64,000 nucleotides of DNA from DATJPR01 sp963843525. GTDB lineage: Bacteria; Bacteroidota; Ignavibacteria; UBA10030; UBA6906. The stretch is from the NCBI GenBank assembly GCA_963843525.1, contig CAWJKM010000007.1:372001-436000 (forward strand), written 5' to 3'. The notes beneath the pieces are model-generated. The model was not told the origin of the DNA. It saw nothing but the letters and a program-made list of their open reading frames with translations, and ran no database searches. Position 1 is the first letter of the stretch. Each line of letters starts with the position of its first letter. This document shows positions 52,006 to 61,833 of the stretch, one piece after another. The position numbers and the translations under genes are program-made.

Positions 52006-53442
52006 TCAGTCGGCCGTCTTCACACACTCGGCAAAAAGATCGATCCGACACTCCTCGAACGTTATCTTTGTACACCGCGAACGGAAGGGTGAGGCGAGGA
52101 ACAACCGATGCATATCTTCTTCCGTGCGATGAATCAGGTTCCACTCCAGCACATGGTCCATGAATTCCTTTGCGGGATTATCGGGATGGAAATTCCCCAG
52201 AATAATCCTCCCGCCGGGGTTCAGGTGGTCATAAGCGAAGTGGAGCAGTTTGCCAACCAGTTTATCGTTGAGATAATCGATCAAACCAACACTGTAAATC
52301 ATATCCTGAAGCGGGACCTGAACCCTGCCGCGGCCAAGGAAGAGGGCAATGAGGTTTTCGTTAATGAGGTCGATTTGCGTCGCGAGCTTTGACTTCCCCC
52401 GAAGATCGTCTACGAACGCAAGAGCCTGGAGGTCGATATCCAAAAGAGTCATTTTGAGCTTCGTCTTATCCGGAAGCTCCGAAAATGCATCGAAGACTTC
52501 CGATGCGGGTCCGCTCGCCAGGCACATGACGCGCGCCTGATGAGGTGCTTCTTCAACCGTCCGGAGAATTTCTCCCGCGAGTAATTTGCGCCGGTTCCTT
52601 ACCGCGATGCATGGGGGCATTTCGAGGAACATCCTGTCAATGAGTGGACCGAGCCTGCTTGCACCGGAGGGCATATTCTGATAAATGCCGTGGATCGCAA
52701 GGTAGTCCCCCGCGTACCCTCTGGGCTTGGAATAAAAGCGTTCCGCGGTTCCTGTCGTAAGGAGATACGGCAACATATCGTTTTGAAGGCTTGCGCCGAG
52801 CTGCTCCTTTTCCGAACCGGTCAGGGGAGAGCCCTCTCCGAGGGCCCGGTGCAACGACTTCATCATCGAATTGGCCTGATCCATGAATGCGGTCGTCGAC
52901 GAATCTGCCATCACTCCCGATTTGATCGCTTCTTTATCGATACGCACCATCAGTGCTTTGAATCGGTCGATTTCCTCCTGCGTGGCCTGGACGAGGTCGC
53001 TCTGCGATTTTTCAGCACCGGTTTCGTGAAGGAGAGCGATAAATTTCAGAGAGAGACGGTGGTATTTGTCCGACATCGACGCGATCACGGCTCTGTAAAG
53101 ATCGGCAGCATAAATATGATCGTGTTCGAGCTTCGGGGAGAGCAGCAAGCGGGGGATATCCAGGACACGCGATGGTTCCACGGCGCGAAAGGTGGTGTGG
53201 GCCAGGTCGTTTGTGAAAAAGGGGACTTCACCGAGGGTGTTCCCAGGGGCAATCCGTTCGACCTGATGCGCTGAAGAGGCTCCGCCCATCGAAGCAAAAA
53301 GACCGTCAAGGACGATAAAGAACGAATCGCAGCGTTCGCCCTCTTTTATAAGGACTTCGCCTTCCGACACAAGTCGGTCTCTGCCTTTCTGCACCATCCA
53401 CTGAAGAACGTATTCCGGCACCAACTGGAGCAGATCGGGCAT
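52006..53442 (-). CDS. Cyclic-nucleotide-binding/class I methyltransferase fusion protein
   Basis: 478 residues; the ATG at 53442 has AGGAGG 5 bases upstream. Residues 1-~130 form a cNMP-binding fold (LIKEGERCDSFFIVLDG, RIAPGNTLGEVPFF). A helical linker follows, then a C-terminal Rossmann-like methyltransferase (~290-470): VMCLASGPASEVFDAF, MTLLDIDLQAL, IYSVGLIDYLND, LNPGGRIILGNFHP. RFYSKPRGYAGDYLAI before it is a marker of the group that includes PhcB-like 3-hydroxy-fatty-acid methyl ester synthases, where the product is a signal. A methyltransferase whose activity is tuned by a nucleotide is plausible but untested. It stands alone. Confidence 0.82.
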   Translation of the reverse strand: MPDLLQLVPEYVLQWMVQKGRDRLVSEGEVLIKEGERCDSFFIVLDGLFASMGGASSAHQVERIAPGNTLGEVPFFTNDLAHTTFRAVEPSRVLDIPRLLLSPKLEHDHIYAADLYRAVIASMSDKYHRLSLKFIALLHETGAEKSQSDLVQATQEEIDRFKALMVRIDKEAIKSGVMADSSTTAFMDQANSMMKSLHRALGEGSPLTGSEKEQLGASLQNDMLPYLLTTGTAERFYSKPRGYAGDYLAIHGIYQNMPSGASRLGPLIDRMFLEMPPCIAVRNRRKLLAGEILRTVEEAPHQARVMCLASGPASEVFDAFSELPDKTKLKMTLLDIDLQALAFVDDLRGKSKLATQIDLINENLIALFLGRGRVQVPLQDMIYSVGLIDYLNDKLVGKLLHFAYDHLNPGGRIILGNFHPDNPAKEFMDHVLEWNLIHRTEEDMHRLFLASPFRSRCTKITFEECRIDLFAECVKTAD

Positions 53443-54177
53443 ATAAACCTCCTGGAATTGTTATATTGAGACAGCCCGTGATCCACCCATTCAAGCGATT
53501 GCACAGAGCCGCAGGATCTTCCTTCATCCTCAGAAAGACTCTAACGTAGGAATTTCCACCCGTTCGTTCAAGGCCTGACTGAATGTTCAGGCTCGTCATG
53601 GCTATGCCGGGCAGCGGAATGTCCTCGTGCATCCTGCTAACCTCCGATAGATACATCACGCCGATCTAAGTCTGAGTTGGCTTGTAATGAAAAATTTCCA
53701 TTCGTCCACGCGATTGAGAATCCTCGTCACCTCGCATAGAAGCCATTCGGGCAAAATGCTATATTTCCTATCATCACGAAATGCGGATTGTGTGCGAAGG
53801 ATCACAATTTTCTAACGATTGAATGCATAATCTTCTAGAGATCGTAATACTGTTGTCGTCCCCCTCCCCACGAATAGGGGAGAGACAGCGGCAACGAGTT
53901 CGCGACGTTATGATTACCGGCCATCCGATCCCCCGCTCGCTTTGCCTGCTCTCACAGCTCTTTCGATATCTCCACCCCAGTGTTCGGCCTGGCTCCTTTG
54001 GGAAACTCACGCAATGGTCTTTCTTAAGGGAGGAAGACTTGTGGCTTCACTATTGAACAAATGACTTTTTCGCCTTCGGTGATCACGTATTGTGCCTGGT
54101 TCACCGGGTTGCCTCCCATTCAGTCAAATGAAGTTTTCGTTTCGGTCCGTTGCGTATCTATCAGGGGGTAGTTTCAT
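53443..54177. other. Long divergent intergenic region
   Basis: 735 bases between divergent genes. It holds a small hairpin near 53865-53885 (CTCCCC...GGGGAG) without a T tract. Short frames do not look coding. AGGGGG precedes the glycosyltransferase start. Confidence 0.4.
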
Positions 54178-55455
54178 ATGCTGCAAGGACAAACGTTGTC
54201 GGACAAGGAAATAGTGGTCGGAATAAACAGGTTCAATCTCATCATGAACCGCTATCCTGCCAACGTTCTGGAGGCAGTGCGCCTCAAAATCATTCACGAT
54301 CCGGTCAGCCTCCTCAACTCTCTTCGGAGAAGGTTTATGCGTTCGGAACTCGAGGCCACCGAATTCCTTAATTGCATTCACTTCCATCCGGGGATCGTAC
54401 GTGCAGATCTTCTCCATCTGGTCAACGTGCTGTCTCTCAATTGGAAACCCTGGGTGGTCACGTTTGAACACTATCTACCTCGATGGGACAAATCGTCAAC
54501 GTTCGGGATCCGACTGCTTGCAGGCAACTCCTGCAGGAAGATTATTGCGATGAGCGAGTATGCCCTGCGAACACAGGAAAGCATCCTTGCACAGTTTCCG
54601 AGGGAGGAAGCTGCCATACGGAATAAGATGACGGTGGTCTACCCGGCTCAGGAAACGCTAACGAATTCGGCCAGGGAGAAACGACCGGCGGACGCCGACC
54701 TCTCCGTCGTGCTTGTCGGGCATGAGTTCTTTCGAAAAGGCGGGAAAGAAGTCCTCCGGGTCTTCGAAAGACTTATCTCCGAAGGCGAACATCTCTCTCT
54801 TACGATTGTCTCTTCATTGGCCACCGGAGACTACGCTTCGTGCTCCACGGATGAAGATCGTCGGGAAGCCCTGGCGACAATCGAGAGGCTGGGAAATCAT
54901 GTTCAGTACCACTCGATAATTCCCCGAGATCAAGTCCTGGAGATTTTCAGGAGATCGGATCTGGCCCTTCTGCCGACGTATGATGACACGTTTGGGTTTT
55001 CCGTTCTTGAGGCGCAGGCCGCGGCTTGCCCCGTGATCACAACACGTTGCTGTGCGTTGCCGGAGATCAATAATTCGGACTGTGGGTGGCTGATCGACGT
55101 GCCGGTGGATGAATTGGGAACTCCCCTCCACGACACGGTGGAACAACGTGCCGAACTCTCAAAGGCCATTGAGGTTGGGCTCTATGCCCTCTTGAAAAAC
55201 ATTTGCAGAGATCCGCTTGTTGTCCGTCTCAAGGGCGCCGCCGCACTTGAACGGATCAAGACGCAACACGACCCGGGAATCATTGCAGGAAAAATGGAAA
55301 ACATCTACCGGGAGGCGTTGACGGGGACAATTCGGCAACGGTCTGGACTCACGAAATCTTCATTCTTTTTCGGCATGAATACCCGGAGTCCCTTTTACCC
55401 TTCGAATACTAAGCGACTTTTTGTGGGGGGTGACAGGAACAAGGATGTCAGATAG
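54178..55455 (+). CDS. Glycosyltransferase, GT4-like (GT-B fold)
   Basis: 425 residues. The C-terminal half has the GT-B donor-site pattern: VVLVGHEFFRKGGKEVLRVFERL, VQYHSIIPRDQVLEIFRRSDLALLPTYDDTFGFSVLEAQAAACPVITT, ending GCALPEI-like (RCCALPEINNSDCGWLID). The first Glu of the usual E-x7-E is replaced (YDDTFGFSVLE). The N-terminal half has the acceptor domain (DLLHLVNVLSLNWKPWVVTFEHY). It adds a sugar from a nucleotide donor to an unknown acceptor. AGGGGG lies 9 bases before the ATG. No other glycan-assembly genes are adjacent. Confidence 0.87.
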   Translation: MLQGQTLSDKEIVVGINRFNLIMNRYPANVLEAVRLKIIHDPVSLLNSLRRRFMRSELEATEFLNCIHFHPGIVRADLLHLVNVLSLNWKPWVVTFEHYLPRWDKSSTFGIRLLAGNSCRKIIAMSEYALRTQESILAQFPREEAAIRNKMTVVYPAQETLTNSAREKRPADADLSVVLVGHEFFRKGGKEVLRVFERLISEGEHLSLTIVSSLATGDYASCSTDEDRREALATIERLGNHVQYHSIIPRDQVLEIFRRSDLALLPTYDDTFGFSVLEAQAAACPVITTRCCALPEINNSDCGWLIDVPVDELGTPLHDTVEQRAELSKAIEVGLYALLKNICRDPLVVRLKGAAALERIKTQHDPGIIAGKMENIYREALTGTIRQRSGLTKSSFFFGMNTRSPFYPSNTKRLFVGGDRNKDVR

Positions 55456-55784
55456 CCATAACAGGAAAAGTGGCGCAAAATCCGTAGGGATAGGCGTTTG
55501 GGCGCTCCACCCCCTGCCCGCTGCCTCTTCGCTCCCTCGGGGGGGTCATCGGGTGAGCAAATATCTGAATCCTGGTTCACCATCGCTTCTCTCCTCTCCG
55601 AGGTAACGATCTTCTCACCGTCTGACGCGGGCTGCTCCATTCTGCCCGCAAGGGCCCGCCAACTCACCCCCGAAGCATATTCCACCTCCCGTGATCTCCC
55701 AATGCTGTGAGTTCCGCAACCTTTTCCCCCTTATCCCAGTCTAAGATGTATCAGCACTGTGCGTTACCCACCACGCGGGGCGAG
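55456..55784. other. Intergenic region before the sigma-factor operon
   Basis: Should contain the operon promoter; none is clearly seen. The frame is open from 55707 into the sigma gene, but the residues before Met at 55785 do not look like sigma factor. Confidence 0.4.
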
Positions 55785-56348
55785 ATGAACGATCACGAAC
55801 TGATCCGAATGGCGCGCGACGGCAATGTCGGCGCCTTTGAGGAACTCGTCTATCGGCACGATAGAAGCGTCCTGTCGATCACTGCACGTTATGTAACCAG
55901 CTCCGAAGAGGCCAAGGATATCTATCAGGAAGTCTTTTTGCGGGTGTTCCGCAACCTGAAGGATTTCCGGTTTCAGAGCGAGTTCTCGACATGGCTTTAT
56001 CGGATCACAGTGAACGTCTGTCTGACGCACCTCTCGAGCCAGCGTTCCTCCGGGAGAAGGCAGAAGCATCACGATGAATCCGGGGATGATAGCCAGGAGG
56101 ATGGGGATATAGCAGACACTGCCGAAGGTCCTGACGGACAGGCCGTGCAGTCCGATATTGCTGAACATGTACATGACGGGCTTGCCCGGTTGGCGCCAAA
56201 GCATCGCATGGTATTCACGTTGCGACATCTCGAAGGATATTCTCTGAAGGAAATTGCAGCCATGATGGATTGTGCAGAAGGCACAGTGAAGAGGTATCTG
56301 TTCGATGCAACCCGCAAGATGAGAAATCACCTGAAGGACTTCGCATGA
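55785..56348 (+). CDS. ECF-type RNA polymerase sigma factor
   Basis: 187 residues from the ATG at 55785 (MNDHELIRMARDGNVGAFEELV). Region 2: YVTSSEEAKDIYQEVFLRVFRNLKDFR and STWLYRITVNVCLTHL. Region 4: KHRMVFTLRHLEGYSLKEIAAMMDCAEGTVKRYLFDATRKMRNHL, with the helix-turn-helix EIAAMMDCAEGTVK. An acidic/His stretch (HDESGDDSQEDGDIADTAEG) separates them. It directs RNA polymerase to an alternative promoter set. The stop overlaps the start of the anti-sigma gene (ATGA), so the two are made together, as usual for such pairs. Confidence 0.95.
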   Translation: MNDHELIRMARDGNVGAFEELVYRHDRSVLSITARYVTSSEEAKDIYQEVFLRVFRNLKDFRFQSEFSTWLYRITVNVCLTHLSSQRSSGRRQKHHDESGDDSQEDGDIADTAEGPDGQAVQSDIAEHVHDGLARLAPKHRMVFTLRHLEGYSLKEIAAMMDCAEGTVKRYLFDATRKMRNHLKDFA

Positions 56349-57307
56349 GACACAGGAAATATGAAGAGCTGCTCGTTCTCTCTGTGAACGGAGTGCTCAA
56401 TGCGGCAGAAGAGTCAGAGCTCGCGCAGCATCTCGCAGGCTGTTCTCAATGCAGGAATGAACGGGTGTTGCTGCAAAAGCTGGAGAAGTCTGTGGAGGCT
56501 GCCCGTGAAGTCCCCCGGGCCGACGAAGCCCTCTTACAGGAATCGCGGCGGGATCTGCATGCCTTGCTCCTCAGGGAGGTGCACGCCCAGCAAAGGATCT
56601 CGCTGTTTGCTCGTTTTCGGGAATTGGCTTCGCCGGTTCGAATCAGCTTCGGCGGCGCACTCGTCTTCATGCTGGCTGTCGGACTCGTTGCCGGATGGTT
56701 CCTGCGGCCTGATCATGAACCAGCCAGATCCCCGCAAGGACTCGCAACTCCTGCAACGGCTTCATTTCCACAGGAAGGAAAGACCGAGATTGCGAATGTT
56801 CGATTTTTTGATAGGGGAGAATCTTCCGGCACGGTGGAGTTTTCCTTCGACGCGATCACACCTGTGCGAATGCGTGGAAGCGTCGATGACCCGGCGATTC
56901 AGAAAGTCCTGGTCAGGGCGGTCCTGCACGATGAGAATCCCGGCGTGCGGTTGACGGCGATGAACGCAATCAGTGCGGGGCAACCTTTCCCTGAGGACAA
57001 AGAAATTGAAACAGCTCTGGTCAAAGCGTTGAAATCTGATCCCAATGCCGGTGTCAGAAAGCAAGCGCTCGCGATGCTGCACAAAATGCCCCTTACCGAA
57101 GAGATCAAACAGGCGTTTCTGAATACTCTCGTATCCGACGCCAACCCCGGGCTTCGGGTCGCTGCAATTAACGCTCTCGATGAGACGTGGGGTCAGTCGG
57201 GAACCATCGACCCGAAAATACGTGAAATCCTTCAAGAGAGAGTGCAATCCGACAAAAACGATTACGTTCGCCTGAAAGCGAAGGCCGTCCTTCTGGAGAA
57301 ACCATGA
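56345..57307 (+). CDS. Membrane anti-sigma factor with zinc finger and HEAT repeats
   Basis: 320 residues. The N-terminus has the zinc-binding anti-sigma motif His29-x3-Cys33-x2-Cys36 (HLAGCSQC), then a coiled helix, one membrane helix (ISFGGALVFMLAVGLVAGWFL) and an external part that includes four or so HEAT-like repeats (DENPGVRLTAMNAISAG, DPNAGVRKQALAMLHKM, DANPGLRVAAINALDE, DKNDYVRLKAKAVLLE). HEAT repeats outside the membrane are an unusual sensor for an anti-sigma factor and could bind a protein or envelope signal. The ATGA overlap (56345-56348) with the sigma gene and a second overlap with the next gene (57304-57307) show tight coupling. Confidence 0.92.
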   Translation: MRHRKYEELLVLSVNGVLNAAEESELAQHLAGCSQCRNERVLLQKLEKSVEAAREVPRADEALLQESRRDLHALLLREVHAQQRISLFARFRELASPVRISFGGALVFMLAVGLVAGWFLRPDHEPARSPQGLATPATASFPQEGKTEIANVRFFDRGESSGTVEFSFDAITPVRMRGSVDDPAIQKVLVRAVLHDENPGVRLTAMNAISAGQPFPEDKEIETALVKALKSDPNAGVRKQALAMLHKMPLTEEIKQAFLNTLVSDANPGLRVAAINALDETWGQSGTIDPKIREILQERVQSDKNDYVRLKAKAVLLEKP

Positions 57308-58437
57308 CTATTCACATGTACGTCCGTAGAATCTGGCTCACTGCGCTCTTCATCGCTTGTGTCATTGCCGTAACCCCGGCCCGGGCACAAGGGCTCAGCG
57401 CAAAGTCCTTTTCCGTGACGCCCGACGGTACGCTGAAAATCTCCCTTGGCGCCGGGAATATTCACATTGCCACGTGGGAGAAAGGGGAGGTGAGAATAAA
57501 CGCCGTCGACAATGATAATCAGCTCCTCATGACGCAGGACGGCAATACGGTTGTCGTGAAGTCGTCGGGAGACGTAGACATCCAGGCAACCATCCCTTCA
57601 CGTTTCAATATTGATCTGCAGTGCGGGAGCGGCGACATCAGCATCGACGGCCCGCTGGCAGGATCTCTGAAGGGGAAGACGAGCGGCGGAGGTATTAATC
57701 TCGGAAATCTCTCCGGGACGATCACGATGAGCACGAGTGGCGGAGAGATCACCGGGGGAAATATGCGTGGGAAGGTATCGGTGGTATCGGCCGGTGGGAA
57801 TCTCCGGCTCGGGAACGTGGAGGGCGATGCGGATCTTCAGACCGACGGTGGAGATATTGATGTCAAAGAGGTCGGGAAGTCGGTTTCCGCTAGCACGTCA
57901 GGTGGAAACGTATCGGTCGGGAAAGTCGGAGGGTCCGCGCGACTCTCGACGTCCGGCGGGGATGTGGAAGTCGGTCCTGTGGGAGGAGATTGCTCTCTCA
58001 CCAGCTCGGGTGGCAATATTATTGTCCACGGGTGCGAGGCGAAGGCCTCGGCAAGCACTGCAGGGGGCGATTTGACCCTTGAGAATGTTGCCGGCTCTTT
58101 TTCCGGCTCGACTGCCGCGGGCAATATCGAGGCAACTTTGCTGAGTAGCGGCAAATCGAAGCGAACCGATGGCAGTCTCGCAAGTGGCGGAGGGAATATC
58201 CGGATTGTCGTGTCTCCTGCAATCAGTGCGGTGATCACCGCAAGAGTGCATTTCACGGACCGGTGGCAACGCGATCACGACGAAGAATATATCACTTCGG
58301 ATTTTCCCGCTGAATCTTACCACAAAGATGATCAGTCCGGGGAGATCATTGCAACCTATCGTGTGAACGGCGGAAGCGGCAGTATTACTCTTGATGCTTC
58401 CATGGGCAGCATTACCATTCGCAAAGGCGCGCACTGA
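57304..58437 (+). CDS. DUF4097-type repetitive beta protein, exported
   Basis: 377 residues with a signal peptide (YVRRIWLTALFIACVIAVTPARAQ). The body is a regular beta-solenoid of short repeats such as TSGGGINLGNLSG, TSGGEITGGNMRG and TSGGNVSVGKVGG, the hallmark of the DUF4097 family (sometimes called putative adhesin). The C-terminus again ends with GGSGSITLDASMGSITIRKGAH. It starts in the overlap with the anti-sigma gene, so it is probably part of the sigma regulon's first operon. It may be the envelope element whose state the anti-sigma HEAT part senses; this is inference. Confidence 0.87.
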   Translation: MTIHMYVRRIWLTALFIACVIAVTPARAQGLSAKSFSVTPDGTLKISLGAGNIHIATWEKGEVRINAVDNDNQLLMTQDGNTVVVKSSGDVDIQATIPSRFNIDLQCGSGDISIDGPLAGSLKGKTSGGGINLGNLSGTITMSTSGGEITGGNMRGKVSVVSAGGNLRLGNVEGDADLQTDGGDIDVKEVGKSVSASTSGGNVSVGKVGGSARLSTSGGDVEVGPVGGDCSLTSSGGNIIVHGCEAKASASTAGGDLTLENVAGSFSGSTAAGNIEATLLSSGKSKRTDGSLASGGGNIRIVVSPAISAVITARVHFTDRWQRDHDEEYITSDFPAESYHKDDQSGEIIATYRVNGGSGSITLDASMGSITIRKGAH

Positions 58438-58438
58438 G

Positions 58439-61060
58439 ATGATTGCAGCAGCAATGCTCGTTATGGCGCTCGCCACAGACACGGGATCCACGGCGACTCC
58501 TGAAGTTCAAGCACTTCGGGTTGCGGAGCCCATCGTGGTGGACGGAAAGCTCGACGATGCCGAATGGGAATCGGTCCCGGTGTTCACCCGCTTTGTGCAG
58601 CGGGATCCGATTGAGGGCGCATCGCCGTCGATGAGGACAGAAGTGCGCATTGCGTACGATGATGACGCGATCTACATCGCCGCCCGGATGTTTGACCCTG
58701 CTGCGGATTCAATCACAGTCCGCCTCGGGCGGCGTGATGTGCAGCAAAACGCCGACCTCTTCCAGGTGTATCTCGATACTTATCACGACCGCCGATCGGG
58801 CTACTATTTCGGTGTCGACGCTGCCGGCACGATGTACGACGGAATATTGTATAACGACGATTGGAACGACGATTCCTGGGATGGTGTGTGGGAGGCGAAG
58901 GTCCGGCGCGATGGATCCGGGTGGACAGCCGAACTCCGGATTCCCTTTTCCCAGCTCCGATTTCAGGATCAACAGAGCTATCGTTGGGGGATCAATTTCC
59001 AGCGTGACATCGCCCGCCGGAGTGAGACGGATTGGATTACCTTCACTCCAAAGAATGGAAGCGGATTTGTGTCCCGGTTTGCCACTCTGACGGGCATTGG
59101 GGAAATAACGCCTCCACGACGCATTGAACTCCTGCCATATCTCACGACCCGTGCGGAATATCTCCAACACCCTTCAGGCGATCCGTTCAATAACGGCGCG
59201 CGGTATACACCCCGGGTCGGGCTGGATGTCAAAATGGGGCTTGGTTCAAACCTCACCCTCGACGGCACCGTAAACCCGGATTTTGGTCAGGTGGAAGTCG
59301 ACCCTGCTGTGGTCAATCTCGGCGATGTGGAAACATACTTCAATGAGAAACGACCGTTTTTCATCGAGGGTTCTTCAACGTTCAACTTCGGCCGTGGCGG
59401 CGCGGTCAGCTATTGGGGATTCAACTGGTCTGATCCGCAGTTCTTCTACAGCCGACGGATCGGAAGGGCTCCGGAGGGAGCATTGCCACAGGCCGACTTT
59501 GCCGACGTGCCATCGGGAACAGCGATTCTCGGTGCTGCAAAGCTGACCGGCAAAGCAGGCCAGGGGTGGAACATTGGTGCGATCGAGGCGGTGACCGGAA
59601 GAGAACACGCTGACATTCAATTGTCGGGGAATCGATCGAGACTGGAGGTGGAGCCGTTGACTTCCTACACAATCGCGCGCGTGCAGAAGGAATTCAGCGA
59701 AGGCGGTCAGGGTCTCGGGGCGATGGCGACGATGACCTCTCGATTCTTCGACGAATCCTCGCTCCGGGATCAATTGAATTCCGGCTCGAACGTCGCCGGA
59801 CTGGATGGTTGGACCTTCCTCGACAGTAGTCGCACATGGGTTCTCACCGGCTGGGGATCGGGTTCATTCGCGCGCGGGAGCAGTGATCGTATGATCGCAC
59901 TGCAAAGCAATGCGCAGCACTACCGCCAGCGGCCGGATGCCCTTCATGCAAGGATCGACAGCAGTGCAACGTCTGTCTCCGGATATGCAGGACGTCTCAT
60001 GCTTTCCAAACAAAAAGGGAATTCCTTTGTAAACTCGGCAATCGGTGTGATCAGTCCCGATTTCGACATCAACGACCTGGGATTCCTCTGGCGTGCCGAT
60101 GTGGTCAATATGCATGCCGTGGCAGGGTATCAGTGGACCAGTCCAACATCCTGGTATCGAAGCATTGTTACCGGGACCGCTCTCTTCCGCACGCTCAACT
60201 TTGACGGGATTACGACATGGGAGGGAATCTACAGTTACGCGACCTACCAGTTCCTCAATTATTACACGTTCCGATTCGACTGGGCATACAACCCACAAAC
60301 CTCGAATGACCGGCGGACTCGCGGCGGGCCTCTAACCCTGAATCCCAAGGGGTACCAAATCGATTGGGAGATTCAGACGGACCCGAGGAAAGACATCGTG
60401 GGAGACGTCTCGTTCTTTTTCTATCGAGACCGCGAGGCAACCTGGTCACTCTCGGCTTCCATCGATGCACACCCGCTCCCAAACCTGGAAATCAGCGTTG
60501 GGCCGGAGATCGACAAGAACAGCGACTATGCCCAGTGGGTCGGTGCTTTTGCGGATCCCGCAGCCACTGCGACGTACGGTACACGGTATATGTTCGCCCT
60601 TCTGGATCAGACAACTCTCTCAGCAAACATCAGGATAAACTGGACGTTCACTCCGCATCTGAGCCTCCAGCTCTACCTGCAGCCGTTGATCTCGTCTGCA
60701 TCGTACCGTGACTTCCGAAGTCTCGTCAGGCCCGGGTCATACGATTTTCTGACCTATGGGACCAACGGATCGACCGTGTCAAACAACGGAGGAAATGTTG
60801 TGGCCGATCCCGACGGGAACGGTCCCGTGGCATCGATTGGATTTCCCGACCCGAGTTTTCTGTTCAGTTCCCTCAGGGGCAATGCAGTCCTTCGCTGGGA
60901 ATATCTCCCGGGCTCGACTCTTTATCTCGTCTGGACACAGACAAGGTCGGAATCTGATCAATGGGAGAATATTCTGTTCCGCTCGTCTGTCCGCCGTCTT
61001 GTGAATATCCGGCCGGATAACATCTTCATGGCAAAGCTCACGTACTGGTGGAACAGGTGA
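58439..61060 (+). CDS. DUF5916 outer-membrane barrel with carbohydrate-binding N-domain
   Basis: 873 residues from the ATG at 58439, one base after the stop of the DUF4097 gene; an overlapping upstream frame is rejected. The N-terminus (MIAAAMLVMALATDTG) is a short signal. A CBM9-like beta domain follows (PIVVDGKLDDAEWESVPVFTRF, YDDDAIYIAARMFDP), then the large DUF5916 region (NPDFGQVEVDPAVVNLGDVETYFNEKRPFFIEGSSTF), which forms an outer-membrane barrel. It ends MAKLTYWWNR, with aromatic residues near the C-terminus. The family is widespread in Bacteroidota-like and Gemmatimonadota genomes, and its role is unknown. Last gene of the sigma-factor operon. Confidence 0.91.
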   Translation: MIAAAMLVMALATDTGSTATPEVQALRVAEPIVVDGKLDDAEWESVPVFTRFVQRDPIEGASPSMRTEVRIAYDDDAIYIAARMFDPAADSITVRLGRRDVQQNADLFQVYLDTYHDRRSGYYFGVDAAGTMYDGILYNDDWNDDSWDGVWEAKVRRDGSGWTAELRIPFSQLRFQDQQSYRWGINFQRDIARRSETDWITFTPKNGSGFVSRFATLTGIGEITPPRRIELLPYLTTRAEYLQHPSGDPFNNGARYTPRVGLDVKMGLGSNLTLDGTVNPDFGQVEVDPAVVNLGDVETYFNEKRPFFIEGSSTFNFGRGGAVSYWGFNWSDPQFFYSRRIGRAPEGALPQADFADVPSGTAILGAAKLTGKAGQGWNIGAIEAVTGREHADIQLSGNRSRLEVEPLTSYTIARVQKEFSEGGQGLGAMATMTSRFFDESSLRDQLNSGSNVAGLDGWTFLDSSRTWVLTGWGSGSFARGSSDRMIALQSNAQHYRQRPDALHARIDSSATSVSGYAGRLMLSKQKGNSFVNSAIGVISPDFDINDLGFLWRADVVNMHAVAGYQWTSPTSWYRSIVTGTALFRTLNFDGITTWEGIYSYATYQFLNYYTFRFDWAYNPQTSNDRRTRGGPLTLNPKGYQIDWEIQTDPRKDIVGDVSFFFYRDREATWSLSASIDAHPLPNLEISVGPEIDKNSDYAQWVGAFADPAATATYGTRYMFALLDQTTLSANIRINWTFTPHLSLQLYLQPLISSASYRDFRSLVRPGSYDFLTYGTNGSTVSNNGGNVVADPDGNGPVASIGFPDPSFLFSSLRGNAVLRWEYLPGSTLYLVWTQTRSESDQWENILFRSSVRRLVNIRPDNIFMAKLTYWWNR

Positions 61061-61314
61061 GGGCCCTCCCTGGTCTGATTTCAGAGTTCTTGGGCCTCAC
61101 ATGGAGATCCCATTCCTAAAAAAACCTCGCGCCAGACACGATAACCCCCACCCTCCTATTTCGGTGGTTGGGCTTGGCATTTTACCTTTTGTTTCTTTTC
61201 TTTTCCTCTAAGCTGCAAGTTCAAGAGTCCATAGGCGCTGGCCTTCGGAACCCCCGGGGGAGGTGCCTCGACCTGTAGGCGGGCTTTCCTTCCACTCACC
61301 CTGAAGCTCCAACC

Positions 61315-61833
61315 ATGAACCGGGCAGTCGGATCTGTGCTCATATTGCTTGTCCTTTTTGGTCTGGGGGGATGTAACGAAGAGCTGGGTCCTCTGAACGA
61401 ACCCTCGGGCTTCAGTGGAGTCATCAGGTTCCGTCACTGGCCGCCGGTAGAGAGCATTCGCGAAATGCGACTTGTTGCATTCGAGTCAGTTCCTACCGAT
61501 AGCGGGGGCATCATCCCGATGCTGATTGCCGGGAAGGCTGCGGCATACCCACCGATCGGGCAGGACTATCTCCCCACGCTCGTCGATAGCGTGCACTACG
61601 AGTTCACCACAGCGATCGGAACGAACCTTCAGATCAAGAACTACGAGTACGTAGCAGTGATGTACCAGTATGGTCCGAACATCCTATCCGACTGGCGTCC
61701 TGCGGGTGTCTTCTCCTCCGGACCACCGGCTTCCCAACCGGCTGCTGTACGCGTTATCCTGCATCATGTCATTCCCAATATCGACATTCAGGTGGATTTT
61801 GACAGTCTTCCACCCATCCCATGGCGCCCATGA
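61315..61833 (+). CDS. Small lipoprotein of unknown function
   Basis: 172 residues. Lipobox LFGLGGC near residue 20 after MNRAVGSVLILLVLFG, so a lipid-anchored envelope protein. The mature part (FSGVIRFRHWPPVESIREMRLVAFES ... VILHHVIPNIDIQVDFDSLP) has a beta-rich, Ig-like look. I recognise no family. The stop overlaps the ATG of the TonB receptor gene (ATGA, 61830-61833), so it is made together with that receptor and may help it as a surface partner, in the way SusD-like or substrate-binding lipoproteins pair with receptors; it is not SusD-like by size. Confidence 0.7.
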   Translation: MNRAVGSVLILLVLFGLGGCNEELGPLNEPSGFSGVIRFRHWPPVESIREMRLVAFESVPTDSGGIIPMLIAGKAAAYPPIGQDYLPTLVDSVHYEFTTAIGTNLQIKNYEYVAVMYQYGPNILSDWRPAGVFSSGPPASQPAAVRVILHHVIPNIDIQVDFDSLPPIPWRP

